Part shown: positions 1 to 11,233 of the stretch, one piece after another | Numbering within the stretch: the stretch's first letter is position 1 | How the letters are laid out: the number at the start of each line of letters is the position of its first letter | Assembly (NCBI GenBank): GCA_947095585.1 | Contig: OX352763.1 | Coordinates: forward strand, 103,395,908-103,459,907 | Direction: 5' to 3' | Length of the DNA stretch: 64,000 nucleotides | DNA from: Nephrocerus scutellatus | Taxonomy: Eukaryota; Arthropoda; Insecta; Diptera; Pipunculidae | Notes under the pieces: model-generated | Databases searched by the model: none | What the model saw: the letters and a program-made list of their open reading frames with translations, nothing else | What the model was told of the DNA's origin: nothing | Position numbers and translations under genes: made by a program

Positions 1-84
1 CCATTCACATTCTATACCAGAAGGCATCAACAGTTTCATTTTTCTTTTTCAACACTATCTATCTGTCTTAGTATCTTCCTATAT

Positions 85-312
85 TCTATCTTTTATCTTT
101 TATCTTTTATCTTTTATCTTTTATCTTTTATCTTTTATCTTTTATCTTTTATCTTTTATCTGTTATCTTTTATCTTTTATCTTTTATCTTTTATCTTTTT
201 TCTTTTATCTTTTATCTATGCTAGCTTCTAACTTAGATTTTCTATCTTCTTTCCTTTATCTTCTGTATTCCATTCTATACCTTTATCTTGTATCTTTTAT
301 CTTTTATCTTGT
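85..312. repeat. CTTTTAT microsatellite
   Basis: A heptamer CTTTTAT runs almost uninterrupted from about 85 to 217. It then continues as degenerate TATCTT-rich sequence to about 312. A second tract of the same type lies at 47,850-48,030, and a short TCTTCTATCTT tract lies at 1,767-1,800. Confidence 0.9.
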
Positions 313-559
313 ATATTTATATAAAATATAAATTTATAATATATAAAATAACTTATCCTAGAATAGTGAATTTTTAAAGGTGACATATAAAAATAATAAA
401 GAGTATATGCGTTTTGAAATTCAAAAAACTAACTATAAAAAATAATAAAAAAAATAGTCAGAAAACGGATATATTTCGAGTATTTAGAGTTTCTTTGCCT
501 GCTGTCTGCTCTCTTCGTAGCCGTTTAACCTTGTTGTTGCTATTTTTACGGTATGTATG

Positions 560-1766
560 TCTGTAGTCACTACAATGAACGGCTTCCTCAAGAGGGCGAT
601 TTCGTTGCTTGCTCTAACTGCACGCGTAAATTGCACTTCGGATGTACCACCATCATCGAAAAATCGTGGAGAACTATAGGTCAGCCAGAAGGAAGGCATG
701 GAAATGTCAGTTCTGCAGGAATCCAGTAGATAATCAACAATGTTCGGTAGGAATTCAAAAAAATCCAAATAGCCCAGAGCAGCCACAAGCGATAACGACC
801 ACTGTTATAACAGAATTACAGCAATATTAATGCCAATATGGTGAAAAACAACATCATTTAAAAATTAACAAAAGAAATAGCGGAGTTAAAAGAAACCAAC
901 AAAATGCAAACTCAAATTAACACACTTGAACAGCAGATAATAAAAAACAACATTGAAATTATTCACAAATAATCCACAAGAAAATCTGACTGAAATGGTT
1001 AAAAGTGCAGGCAAAACCATAAACTTTGAATTAAACGATCGCGACATTATTGATATTTACAGAACGAAATCCAAAAACACTAAAAATTCCCAAATCATAG
1101 CTACGTTTGCATCTAGCATTACCAAAACGGTATTTATTAAACATGTTCGTATAAGGAGAAATTTAAGACTAAATAATGTGATGCAATCTGCAGCTAGTGC
1201 AAGCTCTAATTCTGAGGTCAACGACATAACAGTTTATGTCAAAAACCAGCTGACAAGGCAAAACAAATTTGTTTTACACAATAGATGGCTTCCACTCCGA
1301 ATTTCTAAATATATAGAAACCATCGTAGAGGTGAAGGAATTGCAATATACATAAAGAATACTAGTAAGTACGAAAGATTTGAAATTGAAACAACATCATT
1401 TGAATGTTTAAAGATCGTAGTAAAGGAAAAGGACAAAGAAAAACTTTTACTAGCGGTTTATAGGCCTCCGGACTATAGTATAAACGATTTTATTGTAGAA
1501 TTGGCAAATAACTTGCAAGAAACCAGTGGGAAAAAGGAAATCATAATCATGGGAGACATTAACATTAATGCTCAAGACGTATCAAAAAGCTGGGTCAAAG
1601 ACTACCAGGAAATGCTAGCGTAAAAAGGACTTATAAATATTATAAAAGCCCATACAAGAACAGACATGGCCACAGGAACGTCTTCGTTAATTGATCACAT
1701 TGCTATCAGCATGCCGGAACATCAAATATACTCGGCCGCTATCGAGACTGACATTTCGGACCATTA
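560..1766 (+). mobile_element. Decayed CR1-type LINE: ORF1 and endonuclease remnants
   Basis: Three consecutive pieces of a non-LTR retrotransposon are seen. (1) At 560-720 a PHD-like zinc finger reads CSNC, then LHFGC, then WKCQFCR after one frameshift. (2) At 953-1,290 an ORF1 segment resembles the baculovirus FP-like domain of insect LINE ORF1 proteins (DIIDIYRTKSKN, then DITVYVKNQLTRQNK). (3) At 1,340-1,766 an endonuclease fragment has the YRPPDYS, IIIMGDINI and SLIDHIAIS motifs and ends at ISDHYASS, which resembles the usual SDH. A stop falls at 1,621. Reverse transcriptase is absent and the sequence passes directly into a TATCTTC-rich tract. PHD plus FP-domain ORF1 is known from CR1/L2-group LINEs; the exact clade is inferred. 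Confidence 0.72.
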
Positions 1767-3370
1767 TGCATCTTCTTATCTTCTATCTTCTTTCTTCTAT
1801 CCTCTGTCTCACATCCACTAGATGACTACCATGGTTTGGTTCTAATAACCCACAACCACTTGGTGCTTATAATTTCGTAAATTTCGTTTGTTTCGGCTAG
1901 GATATTTGCAGAAGTACCGTCCGCATAATCCTTATCCTGCCAAACGAGATGTTATCCTGTATGTATACATTTCAATTGGTTGAGCGGATTTGCGGACACA
2001 TAGGTCTTCTGTAGGATGACTAAATGTCGATGCGGGTATATGCATTTCCTTACTTGGAATGCATTACTTTCCACAACACGCATCGAGGACCTAACCTAGT
2101 TCTACGTTAATTTAAATCTGGCATCATCGTTCTTGGGTCGTTGCGCTACTCACATGTCGTTCAAATTCTTAAGCGTCGATTTTCTTCGCCCTACGTAGAA
2201 GATATTGATGTAGGTCGGCTGAATCACCACACGGGTGATTGACAGCCTGATAAATAGGCAAGTCAGCGTAGGTTGGTGTTATCTGTTATCTGTTAGCCAA
2301 GCTGATAGTCGTTGTCGTTGCTGCGGGCGGTATTGGATTACTGCTGACGGTACTGATCAAACTATGGACGTGGTACCGGCTGCTAAAAGCACTACATGTG
2401 TGGGACATGCTTTAAAGCGAAAACGAGGGTGACTGCACAACAGGAGAGGAGTTCTTTTTAATCTACTAAGCCGCGCGGTCGTGTCTTCATTTTGATTAAT
2501 TTTCTGAATTGTATTGTACTTGTAATTGACCGTGTTTTGTCTTATTTTTACTTGAATTAAAAATATTATTGTTCTTTTTTCACATAATTTAAACTTGTGT
2601 GACAGCGCTGGCAACATGGTAGGGATCTACGCGTAACCATGTAAGTGTCTGATCATTCCGCTACACCAGACACTAATGGTGGTCAGTATGTTAAATTTAA
2701 GCATTCTCGAATCGGGTGTTTGGAGCTTAGGAGTCAGGTTGTTGTTGGTGTACCCTAATGGTGGCACCTAGACTCCCTAACCAGCAGCCAAATTCCGGCT
2801 CAATGATAAATTTCTCATATGGGTTTTAATCGTATAAAAGTTCTATTGGATTAAAAATTAAAAAAATGCGATTCTCGTTTGATCACTGAAAAATAATAAT
2901 CTTAATTCTTGCCTAATACGGCCCAACGTGTGGGGCTCAGGTACGCGAATAATAATTTAAAGGAAAAGTGTTCTTAAGTGAAATAAAAATAAAAATAGTG
3001 ACCTCAACCAGCTCAAAAAGTTTTTATTATTTCAACACAAGAAAGCCCTTAAGTAGTGCTGTGTTTTTAAGAAAAATAGACAAGTGACCACCTCAAGTAG
3101 CTCAAAAGTCTTAGTCCCAAAATTATTCGTCAGGATGACCATGATGACTTGCTTGGGATGCCAACGCCACTCATGTTTAGAATAAAAGAATAAAGGCTCA
3201 ACTATAATGCAATTTCGACCCCTTACATTAAAGTCAAAATCCGACGAAATGCTTTCCAAAAGTTTCTAAAGTTTCTCATCCGACCGTAATGTAATTTTGT
3301 CACCTTGACTATCTGTCATTTGAAATCATTTTTTTTAGTATGTACTTTATTTGTGAAAAGTTATAATATA
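1767..3370. other. Non-coding stretch, no gene recognised
   Basis: The stretch opens with a short TCTTCTATC microsatellite. Nothing in it translates into a recognisable protein. Around 3,000-3,110 a phrase resembling GTGACCTCAACCAGCTCAA recurs in altered form about 85 bp later. The region at 2,600-2,800 could be part of an old LTR or leader, but no terminal repeats were found. Confidence 0.5.
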
Positions 3371-3374
3371 TATA

Positions 3375-4245
3375 GTGGTGCTAAAAATGAATGAAACATC
3401 TTTAAACTTATACAAAACTGCAAAGATGATGCAATGTGCATTCAACATGTTATCAGAATTCAAAGAATTTATGGATCAAATCGAAGAAGAGAAAAATAAA
3501 CGACAACGATCCTGCAGCGTACGGCCAATAAATCGCGATCGGAATCCAAGTGGTTTCTTCGCTGTAACGTTCCTAAAAATAAAGAAACTAGACAGCCAAC
3601 AGTTTTTTAATTAACACAAGAATGGATAAAAATCTATATGGAGTTCTTTTGAACCTCATACGGCCATATATGATCAAAACATCGATTAGAGAGCCAGTCA
3701 ATCCAGAATGTCGTCTGGCTGTGCTCTTACTGTAAATAATAGATAAACTTATTTTAAAAACTGTAATACTCAATAACTTGTTTTGTTTTCAGTTATTTCA
3801 CGCAAGGAACTTCCATTCAGTCTACTTCCTGGTCGTTTAAATTAGGCAAGAAAACGCTTCGTCAGATAGTTTTGGAAACAGGCGGTATAATGCGGAATGC
3901 ATTATACCCTTTATATGTATCTGAACCGAGTTCCGAAGATTTAATTGAAATAAGAAAAGACTTTTGGACGATGTGGAATATGCCCAATTGTTTTGGCTCC
4001 ATCAGATGCCCGCCAAAAAGTGGAAGCCAATACTTCTGACTACAAAAAGTATTTTAGCATTGTTCTGATGGCCGCTTGTGATGCAAAGTATCGCATCACG
4101 TACGTGAATATTGGAGCATTCGGTAGTCAGAGCGATGGAGGTAAAAAAAAATAATTAAAATAATTTATAATCTTCACGTTATATTATTTCTTAATGTGTA
4201 GGTATTTTCCGGACGCAACATACCGACCAGTATGTTGTGTAGCGC
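3375..4245 (+). pseudogene. PIF/Harbinger transposase pseudogene with two 61-bp introns
   Basis: The first exon begins near 3,375 and carries a helical N-terminus followed by RPINRDRNPSGFF and, after a frame change, KNLYGVLLNLIRPYMIK. Two introns with GT...AG ends restore the frame: 3,732-3,792 (joining RLAVLL to YFTQGTSIQSTSW) and 4,141-4,201 (joining FGSQSDGG to IFRTQ). Between them lie [21 protein letters not shown] and, after a 1-nt shift near 4,039, [19 protein letters not shown]. These are HARBI1-like DDE blocks, though the DGKH stretch around the first acidic residue is missing. The rest of the catalytic domain after 4,245 is gone. The Myb-like gene at 5,101-5,842 is a plausible partner from the same element. 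Confidence 0.72.
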
Positions 4246-5100
4246 AACAAAAAAGAAGACTGGTTTGCTCACTCACGTACAACTGAAAATGCACCAGGAA
4301 CACAAAATGCTTTCATGGACGCAACCGCAGCAGCAGCACGAAGAAAAAGCAACAGCCACTTGTTCTTCGATCGGTAGTGGCAGCGGACATGCTTGTCTGC
4401 AAGATTATTAAATTTGTAAAGTGTTCGCAGTTATCGGTCGGTGCTCCACTAACCAGCATAGTGGTGAACTGTAAAACAAATTTAAGAAAGGTACAACGTG
4501 GATTATCGATTACAAAACAGGTTCCTCTGAATAGACTAAAATACCGCCAAATTTTTTCTCCGACGTGATTAATTAATAATTTGTTTTTCCTGTACGACCG
4601 AAGGAAAATATAGTGAGTAAAGAAAAGAAATCATCCTATCATTCAGTATCAACGTCAGCTGAAATTACGATTCAGACGCCATACTTGAAATACGCCATTT
4701 TGTTGGTTTTTTAACCTTATAACCTAAGAAGATTCCAAAAATTTCAACAACTATAATCCAACACAAAAAGTCTATACGCAAGAGCCATACAACAACACAG
4801 GCGCATCAAGAGAGCACAACAGCAGAGCTAAAATAGCGCACAAAATAACAACATGGAGTACATACAGACGAAATTCTATATACGGAAGCATTTGTGTTTA
4901 GTATTCATTGACATTTCACCCTGAATAGACTTACGCGAGAACCACACAACTATAGCGCGACAAATTAACAACGGGGAGTACATTCAGACATTACAGCAAA
5001 TCAAATTTCAAAAATTTAAAGAAAATTACAAAAAAAATTAAAATTAAATTGTATGGGTTGGGTTTTTTTTAAAATATTAACATTTTTTTATAAATAGTGT
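4246..5100. other. Spacer with a weak internal duplication
   Basis: No gene was recognised. A phrase around 4,755-4,870 (an ACGCAAGAGCC-type block and AACAACATGGAGTACAT) recurs imperfectly around 4,930-4,990 (ACGCGAGAACC and AACAACGGGGAGTACAT), so the spacer holds an old ~120-bp duplication. Confidence 0.5.
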
Positions 5101-5842
5101 TGGCAGGATATTAAAAACGACGTAAAACTCAAGCTAAGCGCCATTAAAAAATGTGCGTGGGGTACAGGTAGGGGTGGTCAAACAACAATTATTTTGACGG
5201 ACCTAGAAACAAGGGTTTCTTATTTAATAAATGATGCCACTGTTTCTGGTCATAGAGATGTGACAGAGTCTACAGGTTTTTTGGTACAATTGTTTATTTG
5301 TAATATGTTTAGGAACTACCCCCAAATGCCAGTGATAGTGATTATATTCAGAATTTGAGATGAACATCTAATAGTTTAAAAATCCTACCATCAACAAATA
5401 CATTGTTCTTTTGTCAATCCATCTTACACCTTGCAAAATACCACAGCACAATTAGTTGGCCGTCACTAGCCCCAAATAACCAAGTCAACAACACAAGAAG
5501 AAGAAGCAATAATTGAAGAATCAGAAGTAACCAAATCAAGCGGTAATGCGCCCCCTAAAAAAGTAATCAATTAATTATTATTACTCAGAGTTGATTTTTG
5601 AACTAGGTATATGTGAGAATTTTTTAGAACGTAATGTGGCTGCCCAACGATCGACGCAAACCATTAATACTACAGATGCAGTCACAAGAAGCATAAAAAT
5701 GAAGAACCAGATAAAAGAAAAGTATTATACCAAAAAGCTGGAACTCCTTGAAAAAGTCGTCACAAAAGAAAAAATCAGTGCGACATATGATCGAATTGTC
5801 ATTAGTAAGGAAAAAATTGTTGAAATACTAGAAAATAAATAA
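5101..5842 (+). pseudogene. Myb/SANT-like DNA-binding protein remnant (transposon-associated type)
   Basis: From 5,101 the frame reads WQDIKNDVKLKLSAIKK, then AWGTGRGGQTTIILTDLE. This is the end of a Myb/SANT-like helix domain plus the GTGGG-type linker typical of the second protein of Harbinger-like elements and of zeste-like proteins in insects. A later open stretch at 5,591-5,842 ends in a basic, probably coiled-coil tail (KEKYYTKKLELLEK, then ATYDRIVISKEKIVEIL). The two blocks are separated by stops and possible introns. The position about 0.9 kb after a Harbinger transposase supports pairing with it. The N-terminal helices are not visible. Confidence 0.6.
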
Positions 5843-5849
5843 CTAAACA

Positions 5850-7165
5850 TATAAAAATATATGTTTATTACTAATTTTACAAATTTTCGTCTACCTTGAC
5901 CACAAACAGATGGTGCGGTCATCTGTCGCAAACGTCATCCTTGGGTCGCGGCGCTTGTCTCTGCTCTTTCCCTTCCTTCAGAAAATCTACTGGAAAGGCG
6001 TTGGAGTTCCGGGTGGCGATATGACGGTCTGTCAGGTTGCTCGAGGATAATTTCCACCGGTCATCCAGAACCACGAACTACGGAAACTCTATGGCAAAGC
6101 CTTGAGGGTCGAGAGGGTGTTGACCTAGGTCTTCGCCCACTAGTACACCTAGGGCTGCTGGTTACATCGGCGCGAAAAGCGGTCGAAGTTGTAGGGATCT
6201 GTCAGGCACTCGAGGACTGCTTCCACAAAAGACATGCCGGGCAGCTCGAGACGCATTTAAGTGTTTATGTTCGTTGAACGTTTTCAGCTTCAACCTAGGC
6301 AGGTTAGTTTGTAAGCAGTTGAGAAAGATGAGTTAGATGAGCTAGTTGAGTTAGTTATTACACAGGATAGATGATGTTAAACAGGATAGATTAGTCAGAT
6401 TATATTAAATTATTACTTAATTTTTATTAATTATATTTTTACTTTTAATTTAATTATTTTTTTGTCGGTTACTCGTTTTATTCGATTTTAACTTTTGTTC
6501 TGTATCGCTTTTTACACGGTTAGTTTCGGGCCTCTCTAATTTCGTGTCTCTTTTTGGTGTCCAAATGACACGTTAAATCGTTTCGAATATGTGAGTGACA
6601 TATGAACGAAGCGTAAAATCGCATACGGGTGTTAATCGACGCGTATTTTGAAAATGCCCGTATAAGTAAATAAGGTATCTTATGCAGTGTGAAAATGATA
6701 CCATGTGCGCGTGTGAAATGTCAGACGACACACATAGAAGGAAGGAAGGATGTCGTAGACCAGGACCCCGGTCATGCAGCCAAAATATGTAAAGTGAACG
6801 ACGCGAAAAATCGTATAAAGGTATTGAATCAACGCGTGTGCTAAAATACCCGTATAAGTGAAAAACGTATCATATCAGTGAAAAATTAATACCATATGCG
6901 CGTGTGAAGTGTCAAATTACATATGTATACATGTAATATGCATGTACATATAATATATGTAATATAAATAAATATTTTTAATGTAATTTAGTGGTATGAT
7001 ATGATCATACAATGTAGTCGGTAATACACTTATATTTATTTAGTTCGGCGCGGACCTTTGCATAATGCGGTTGTCCTTTCTTAGTGCTACTCTATTGGTT
7101 GACATGCTCACCTTTTTCAGGATTGTTTGGGACGAAGTTCATTTATAATGTTCCAAGTTTAACAT
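5850..7165. other. Non-coding stretch with a diverged direct duplication
   Basis: No gene was recognised. A ~120-bp block at 6,604-6,730 (GAACGAAGCGTAAAATCG ... CGTGTGAAATGTCA) recurs at 6,797-6,915 (GAACGACGCGAAAAATCG ... CGTGTGAAGTGTCA) in the same orientation, about 193 bp apart. The sequence at 5,930-6,300 is GC-richer than its surroundings but has no coherent frame. Confidence 0.5.
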
Positions 7166-7504
7166 AAAAATACTGCGAGTTGAAGTTTTTGTTCGCAGAG
7201 AGTCGGGATGAACATTATAAGCGTTCATCCCACGATAAGAAGACCGGTACACGCAAACTGATCACAATTGATTACTCTATGGCCATAGTAAGAAATGTGC
7301 CGATGCCTTCTACACAAGTTTCACGACAGGAATCCACAATATCAATTAAAATAATGAACCTTCCTAAGACACCTTTACGTCGACCCTGAAACCTCTATTG
7401 GCATCAACCATACCGAATGTTTCTCAGTTATTTCGGTCAGCCGAATTGCTCTGGCAATGGCATGATTCCCAATCGGAGTGAACGCAGCGAGGGAGATTAA
7501 TAAG

Positions 7505-8335
7505 ATGTCGAATAGACGTCAGGGATCATTCGACATCTCTGTTCTTTTCCAAAGAACAACGTGAGCTACACTTGTCACAGACTGCGTATAGTATTTAACC
7601 CGCCATTTGCTTCCAATTATTGCAGAATTACATTCTTAAAAAATAAAAACATACATAGTATATATATAGTAAACTAATAGTAGTTTAATTTTTATTTGCT
7701 CCTTCGCTCCCGCAGGATGATGACTTTTGATGTACGATCTGGATCGTATGACCAACTTATTCGCTTGGGACAGATTCCACTGCCTTGGAACTTGGCTGCT
7801 ATTTTAGGACAAACAGCATGCTAGGCCACGAGATTGGCCGTCATCGTTCAAAGGCGCAATTTTATTGCAAGAAATTCTGCGGCATCTTTACGAAAAAGTT
7901 AATTTAGACGCAGCCCAGTGTACTTGAGATATGACTAATTAAGCCGTTCATGTGTTGAAATTATTTCATTTCTACAGGGTGTACTTAAATTATCATTTAC
8001 ATGCGCAGGACAGTGGCATGTTTGCCAGTTTTAAGTGCAGGGAGGTCTTTCAGTTCCAGCATTCACTTGATCGGCATCTCTTGCAACACAGTTGATCAAC
8101 CGAGTATAAGTGCATATACTGCGAGTTGAAGTTTTTGTCCACAGAGAGCTGGGATGAACAGTATGAGCGTTCATCCCACAATAAGAACACCGGTACACGC
8201 AAACTGATCACAATTGATCACTTTATGGACATAGTAAGAAATGTGCCGATGCTTTCTTCTCAAGTCCCACAACAGGATTACACAATATCTTTAAAAATAA
8301 TGAACCTTCCTAAGACACATTTACGTCGACCCTGA
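7505..8335 (+). pseudogene. Degraded C2H2 zinc-finger gene, tandem copy A
   Basis: A candidate start at 7,505 reads MSNRRQGSFDISVLFQRT. An intron follows at 7,561-7,715 (GTGAGC ... CCCGCAG), then MMTFDVRSGSYDQLIRLG and PLPWNLAAILGQTAC before a stop. Downstream, a broken finger reads QFYCKKFCGIFTKK, then FKCREVFQFQHSLDRHLLQH, then YKCIYCELKFLSTESW with the first histidine replaced (EQYERSSH). The gene ends with NLPKTHLRRP and a stop at 8,335. The spacing C-x2-C ... F ... L-x2-H-x3-H marks an ancestral C2H2 fold. Stops between blocks show it is not functional. Its identity beyond zinc-finger ancestry is unknown. Confidence 0.55.
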
Positions 8336-8450
8336 AACCTCTATTGGCATCAACCATACCGAATGTTTCTCAGTTATTTCGGTCAGCCGAATTGCTCTGG
8401 CAATGGCATGATTCCCAATCGGAGTGAAGGCAGCGAGGGAGATTAATAAG

Positions 8451-9290
8451 ATGTCGAATAGAGGTCAGGGATCATTCGAAATGTTTGTTCTTTTCCAAAG
8501 AACAAGGTGAGCTACACTTGTCACAGACTGCGTATAGTATTTAACCCGCCATTTGCTTCCAATTATTGTAGAATTACATTCTTAAAAAATAAAAACTAAT
8601 ACATAGTATATATATATATAGTAAACTAATAGTAGTTTCAATTTTTATTTGCGCATTCGCTCCCGCAGGATGATGACTTTTGATGTACGATCTGGATCGT
8701 ATGACCAACTACTTCGCTTGGGACAGATTCCACTGCCTTGGAACTTGGCTGCTATTTTAGGACAAACAGCATGCTAGGCCACGAGATTAACCATCATCGT
8801 TCAAAGGCACAATTTTATTGTAAGAAATTCTGCGGCATCTTTACGAAAAAGTAAATTTAGAGTCAGGCCAGTGTACTTGAGATATGACTAATTAAGCCGT
8901 TCATGTTTTGAAATTATTTCATTTCAACAGGGTGTACTTAAATTATCATTTACATGCGCAGGACAGTGGCATGTTTGCCAGTTTTAAGTGCAGGAAGGTC
9001 TTTCAGTTCCAGCATTTACTTGATCGGCATCTCTTGCAACACAGTTGATCAACCGAGTATAAGTGCATATACTGCGAGTTGAAGTTTTTGTCCACAGAGA
9101 GCTGGGATGAACAGTATGAGCGTTCATCCCACGATAAGAAGACCGGTACAGGCAAACTGATCATAATTGATCACTCTATGGACATAGTAAGAAATGTGCC
9201 GATGCCTTCTACACAAGTTCCACAACAGGAATCCACAATATCAATAAAAATAATGAACCTTCCTAAGACACCTTCACGTCGACCCCGAAA
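8451..9290 (+). pseudogene. Degraded C2H2 zinc-finger gene, tandem copy B
   Basis: The same structure as copy A: a start at 8,451 (MSNRGQGSFEMFVLFQRT), an intron at 8,507-8,668 with an intact AAG|GTGAGC donor and CCCGCAG acceptor, and the DVRSGSYDQLLRLG exon. Broken finger blocks follow, ending in the open frame at 9,079-9,290 that reads KFLSTESWDEQYERSSHDKK. Copy A has AACAAC before its GTGAGC donor where copy B keeps AACAAG, so B looks closer to the ancestral splice site. Confidence 0.52.
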
Positions 9291-9593
9291 CCTCTATTGG
9301 CATCAACCATACCGAATGTTTCTCGGTTATTTCGGTCATATACCCACTACGCCACTAACTCATCTGCACCTGAAATAGACAAAAGAAATCAAACAAAATA
9401 CCTGATCAATCAAGTCAGCTAATTTCTGACCACACAAGTAAAAATGTTTATGCCTTTTGCAAATCTATTGAATTATAAATGGGGCTGTAGGACTTCAGTA
9501 TAAAGTTAAAGCTTTTCTATTACTTATTATGGTCGATAAGATGTGAGTATGTGAAGACTAGTCATAGGAATGTGTGTGCTAGGGGATCTCTAT

Positions 9594-10230
9594 AGTGACA
9601 TACCCACAAATCCCCAAACATCTAAAAACATATTCTAATGCATATAATCAATTAACATCCCCAAAGCATATGACTCTGCTCCTGCGTGCTTTATACTAAT
9701 TTATGATCTATTAACATTCCAAAGCATATGACTCTGCAGCTGCGTGCTTTATACTTAATTTATGATCTATTAACATTCCAAAGTTTATGACTCTACAGCT
9801 GCGCATACACGTTGCGTATGGACAATATAGAGCAACAAAGTTGTGCACAACTTTGTTGAATAAAACCCTAATTAATATCTCGCGTAGTCTTGCGTACTGC
9901 TCCGGATGCAGAATCGTTTGTTTATTCAGGTGGCCAGAATCGTAGCTGGACCAATCGTTCATTTAAATCTATTTATAACTTAATAGCCTACACGCGCTTT
10001 GTATCTTGGCTTATGCAATACGCATGATTCTTTGGCAACCGAGGTTTCTCTATAAATTAGAATTGTAAGATCAGATTTACTTCAGATTTAGTTCAACCAT
10101 CAGATAATAAAGTCACCACTTTTCACTGCTGTAAAAGTTTTGTGCGTTTTTTATTCTAAGTCTCTTTCTGGCAAGTTGGCCGGAATTAAAACTACATTTT
10201 TTTAGTATAACTTCAAGCAAGTTACATTTT
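9594..10230 (+). mobile_element. Solo LTR-like sequence of a gypsy/errantivirus-type element
   Basis: The sequence starts AGTGACATACCCAC, as LTRs of the 17.6/297 group do. It holds three direct copies of a ~68-bp block at 9,644-9,800 (ending CATATGACTCTGCAGCTG-like) and an AATAAAG signal near 10,105. It ends just before TGGCGCAGT (10,231-10,239), which matches a primer-binding-site start. The hexamer CTCTAT sits immediately before 9,594 and again at 10,240-10,245. No gag or pol follows. Confidence 0.6.
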
Positions 10231-10245
10231 TGGCGCAGTCTCTAT

Positions 10246-10708
10246 GGAAAGCCCGAGTGTTCCGATCGTACACAGATACATGCTTAGATTTAGACCAAAC
10301 GTATTTGTATTAGTAATCAACTAAAGAGCAAAATCCATATAAAATTTTTCTGTTTCCCACTACCACATCTTACGTTTCTCGCTCTTTGCGACTACTTATT
10401 TTTTGTACACTGTATCCACATCCCAACACACATGCGTTTGGTCTTGGTTTCTCTATAGAGTTGGGCTTTCTATAGAGAAGGTTTTGGTTTTGGCTCGCAA
10501 TGCATGTTAGCATCACCGGATAGCGACGCTATGCATCGTGATGACTAGTGGGCAACGATACACACACACACCAGACAAGGGTAGAGAAAAAAAAGTTAAG
10601 GAGAATAATTAACCGAGACATGAGAAAAAAAAATCAAGAAAAAAAAAGGCGAGATGGGTGATTTGGGCGATGGTTTGGGGACAGTCGGTTGAGTTTCGTG
10701 CTGGAGTA
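10246..10708. other. Spacer before the LINE insertion
   Basis: No gene was recognised. It contains a short inverted motif around 10,450-10,475 (TTTCTCTATAGAG ... TTTCTATAGAGAAGG) and a CA dinucleotide run near 10,560. The last 18 bases form the left target duplication of the LINE. Confidence 0.5.
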
Positions 10709-10726
10709 AGGGTCTTGTTTTCTTGT

Positions 10727-11233
10727 CTTGTATTAGCGGACAGGTGAAGGGTCTAAAGGACGGGAAAGGTAAGTTGATAGTAAAATGTGGGGAGGCAGTT
10801 CCAAGAGCGGCCTGCCTTATTAGATCTAATATTAACTTCCTTCCCATTCCAGAATTTATAACTAGGGACCTGGTAGCCGTTCTGGTGGAGGTTCCGACCG
10901 AGAGGGGAAAACACAACATTGTATGTGCCTCGGCATACTTCCCCGGCGATGAAGATACCATTCCGCCTAAAGAGGTACAAGATATGATCACGTACTGCAA
11001 AGATCGGAACATCCAGTACATCATAGGATGCGATGCCAACGCGCACCATGAGGTATGGGGAAGCAGCGGTATCAATAGAAGGGGTGAGTGTCTTTTAGAC
11101 TATCTTATTAGCAATAATGTAGATATCGTAAACAAGGGCTCAAAACCAACCTTCGTAAATGCGATTCGCGAAGAGGTACTAGATCTCACACTCGCGAGTC
11201 CTTTTTATCTCAAACTCCATTTTTAACTGGCAT
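10727..11233 (+). pseudogene. LINE endonuclease domain, N-terminally truncated
   Basis: An apurinic-endonuclease-like domain that nicks target DNA for reverse transcription. Visible motifs are ASAYFPGD, GCDANAHHEVWGSS, RRGECLLDYL and SKPTFVNA followed by DLTLAS. The final SDH motif (APLSDHIHI) is encoded in the next frame from about 11,234. One extra T in the run near 11,203-11,207 explains the break, because removing it keeps the same line of sequence open into the RT frame. The first part of the domain is missing. Confidence 0.85.

Larger units (their letters stand above)
7166..9339 (+). repeat. Tandem array: 2.3 copies of a ~950-bp unit with a degraded zinc-finger gene
   Basis: Units run 7,166-8,111 (946 bp), 8,112-9,064 (953 bp) and a partial third from 9,065 to 9,339, where the match breaks inside TTATTTCGGTCA. 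The copies look highly similar by eye, with scattered substitutions. Each unit, read circularly, supplies a start exon, an intron and a zinc-finger exon, so the unit boundary falls inside the gene and whole genes span neighbouring units. Confidence 0.85.

Noticed and set aside
2235..2432. Plus-strand frame with several cysteines (CRCCGRYW...)
   Set aside because: The cysteine spacing fits no zinc-binding family, and the frame overlaps unrelated non-coding sequence on both sides.
10596..11075. 159-codon minus-strand frame
   Set aside because: It lies opposite the LINE endonuclease and across its insertion border, so it cannot be an old gene.
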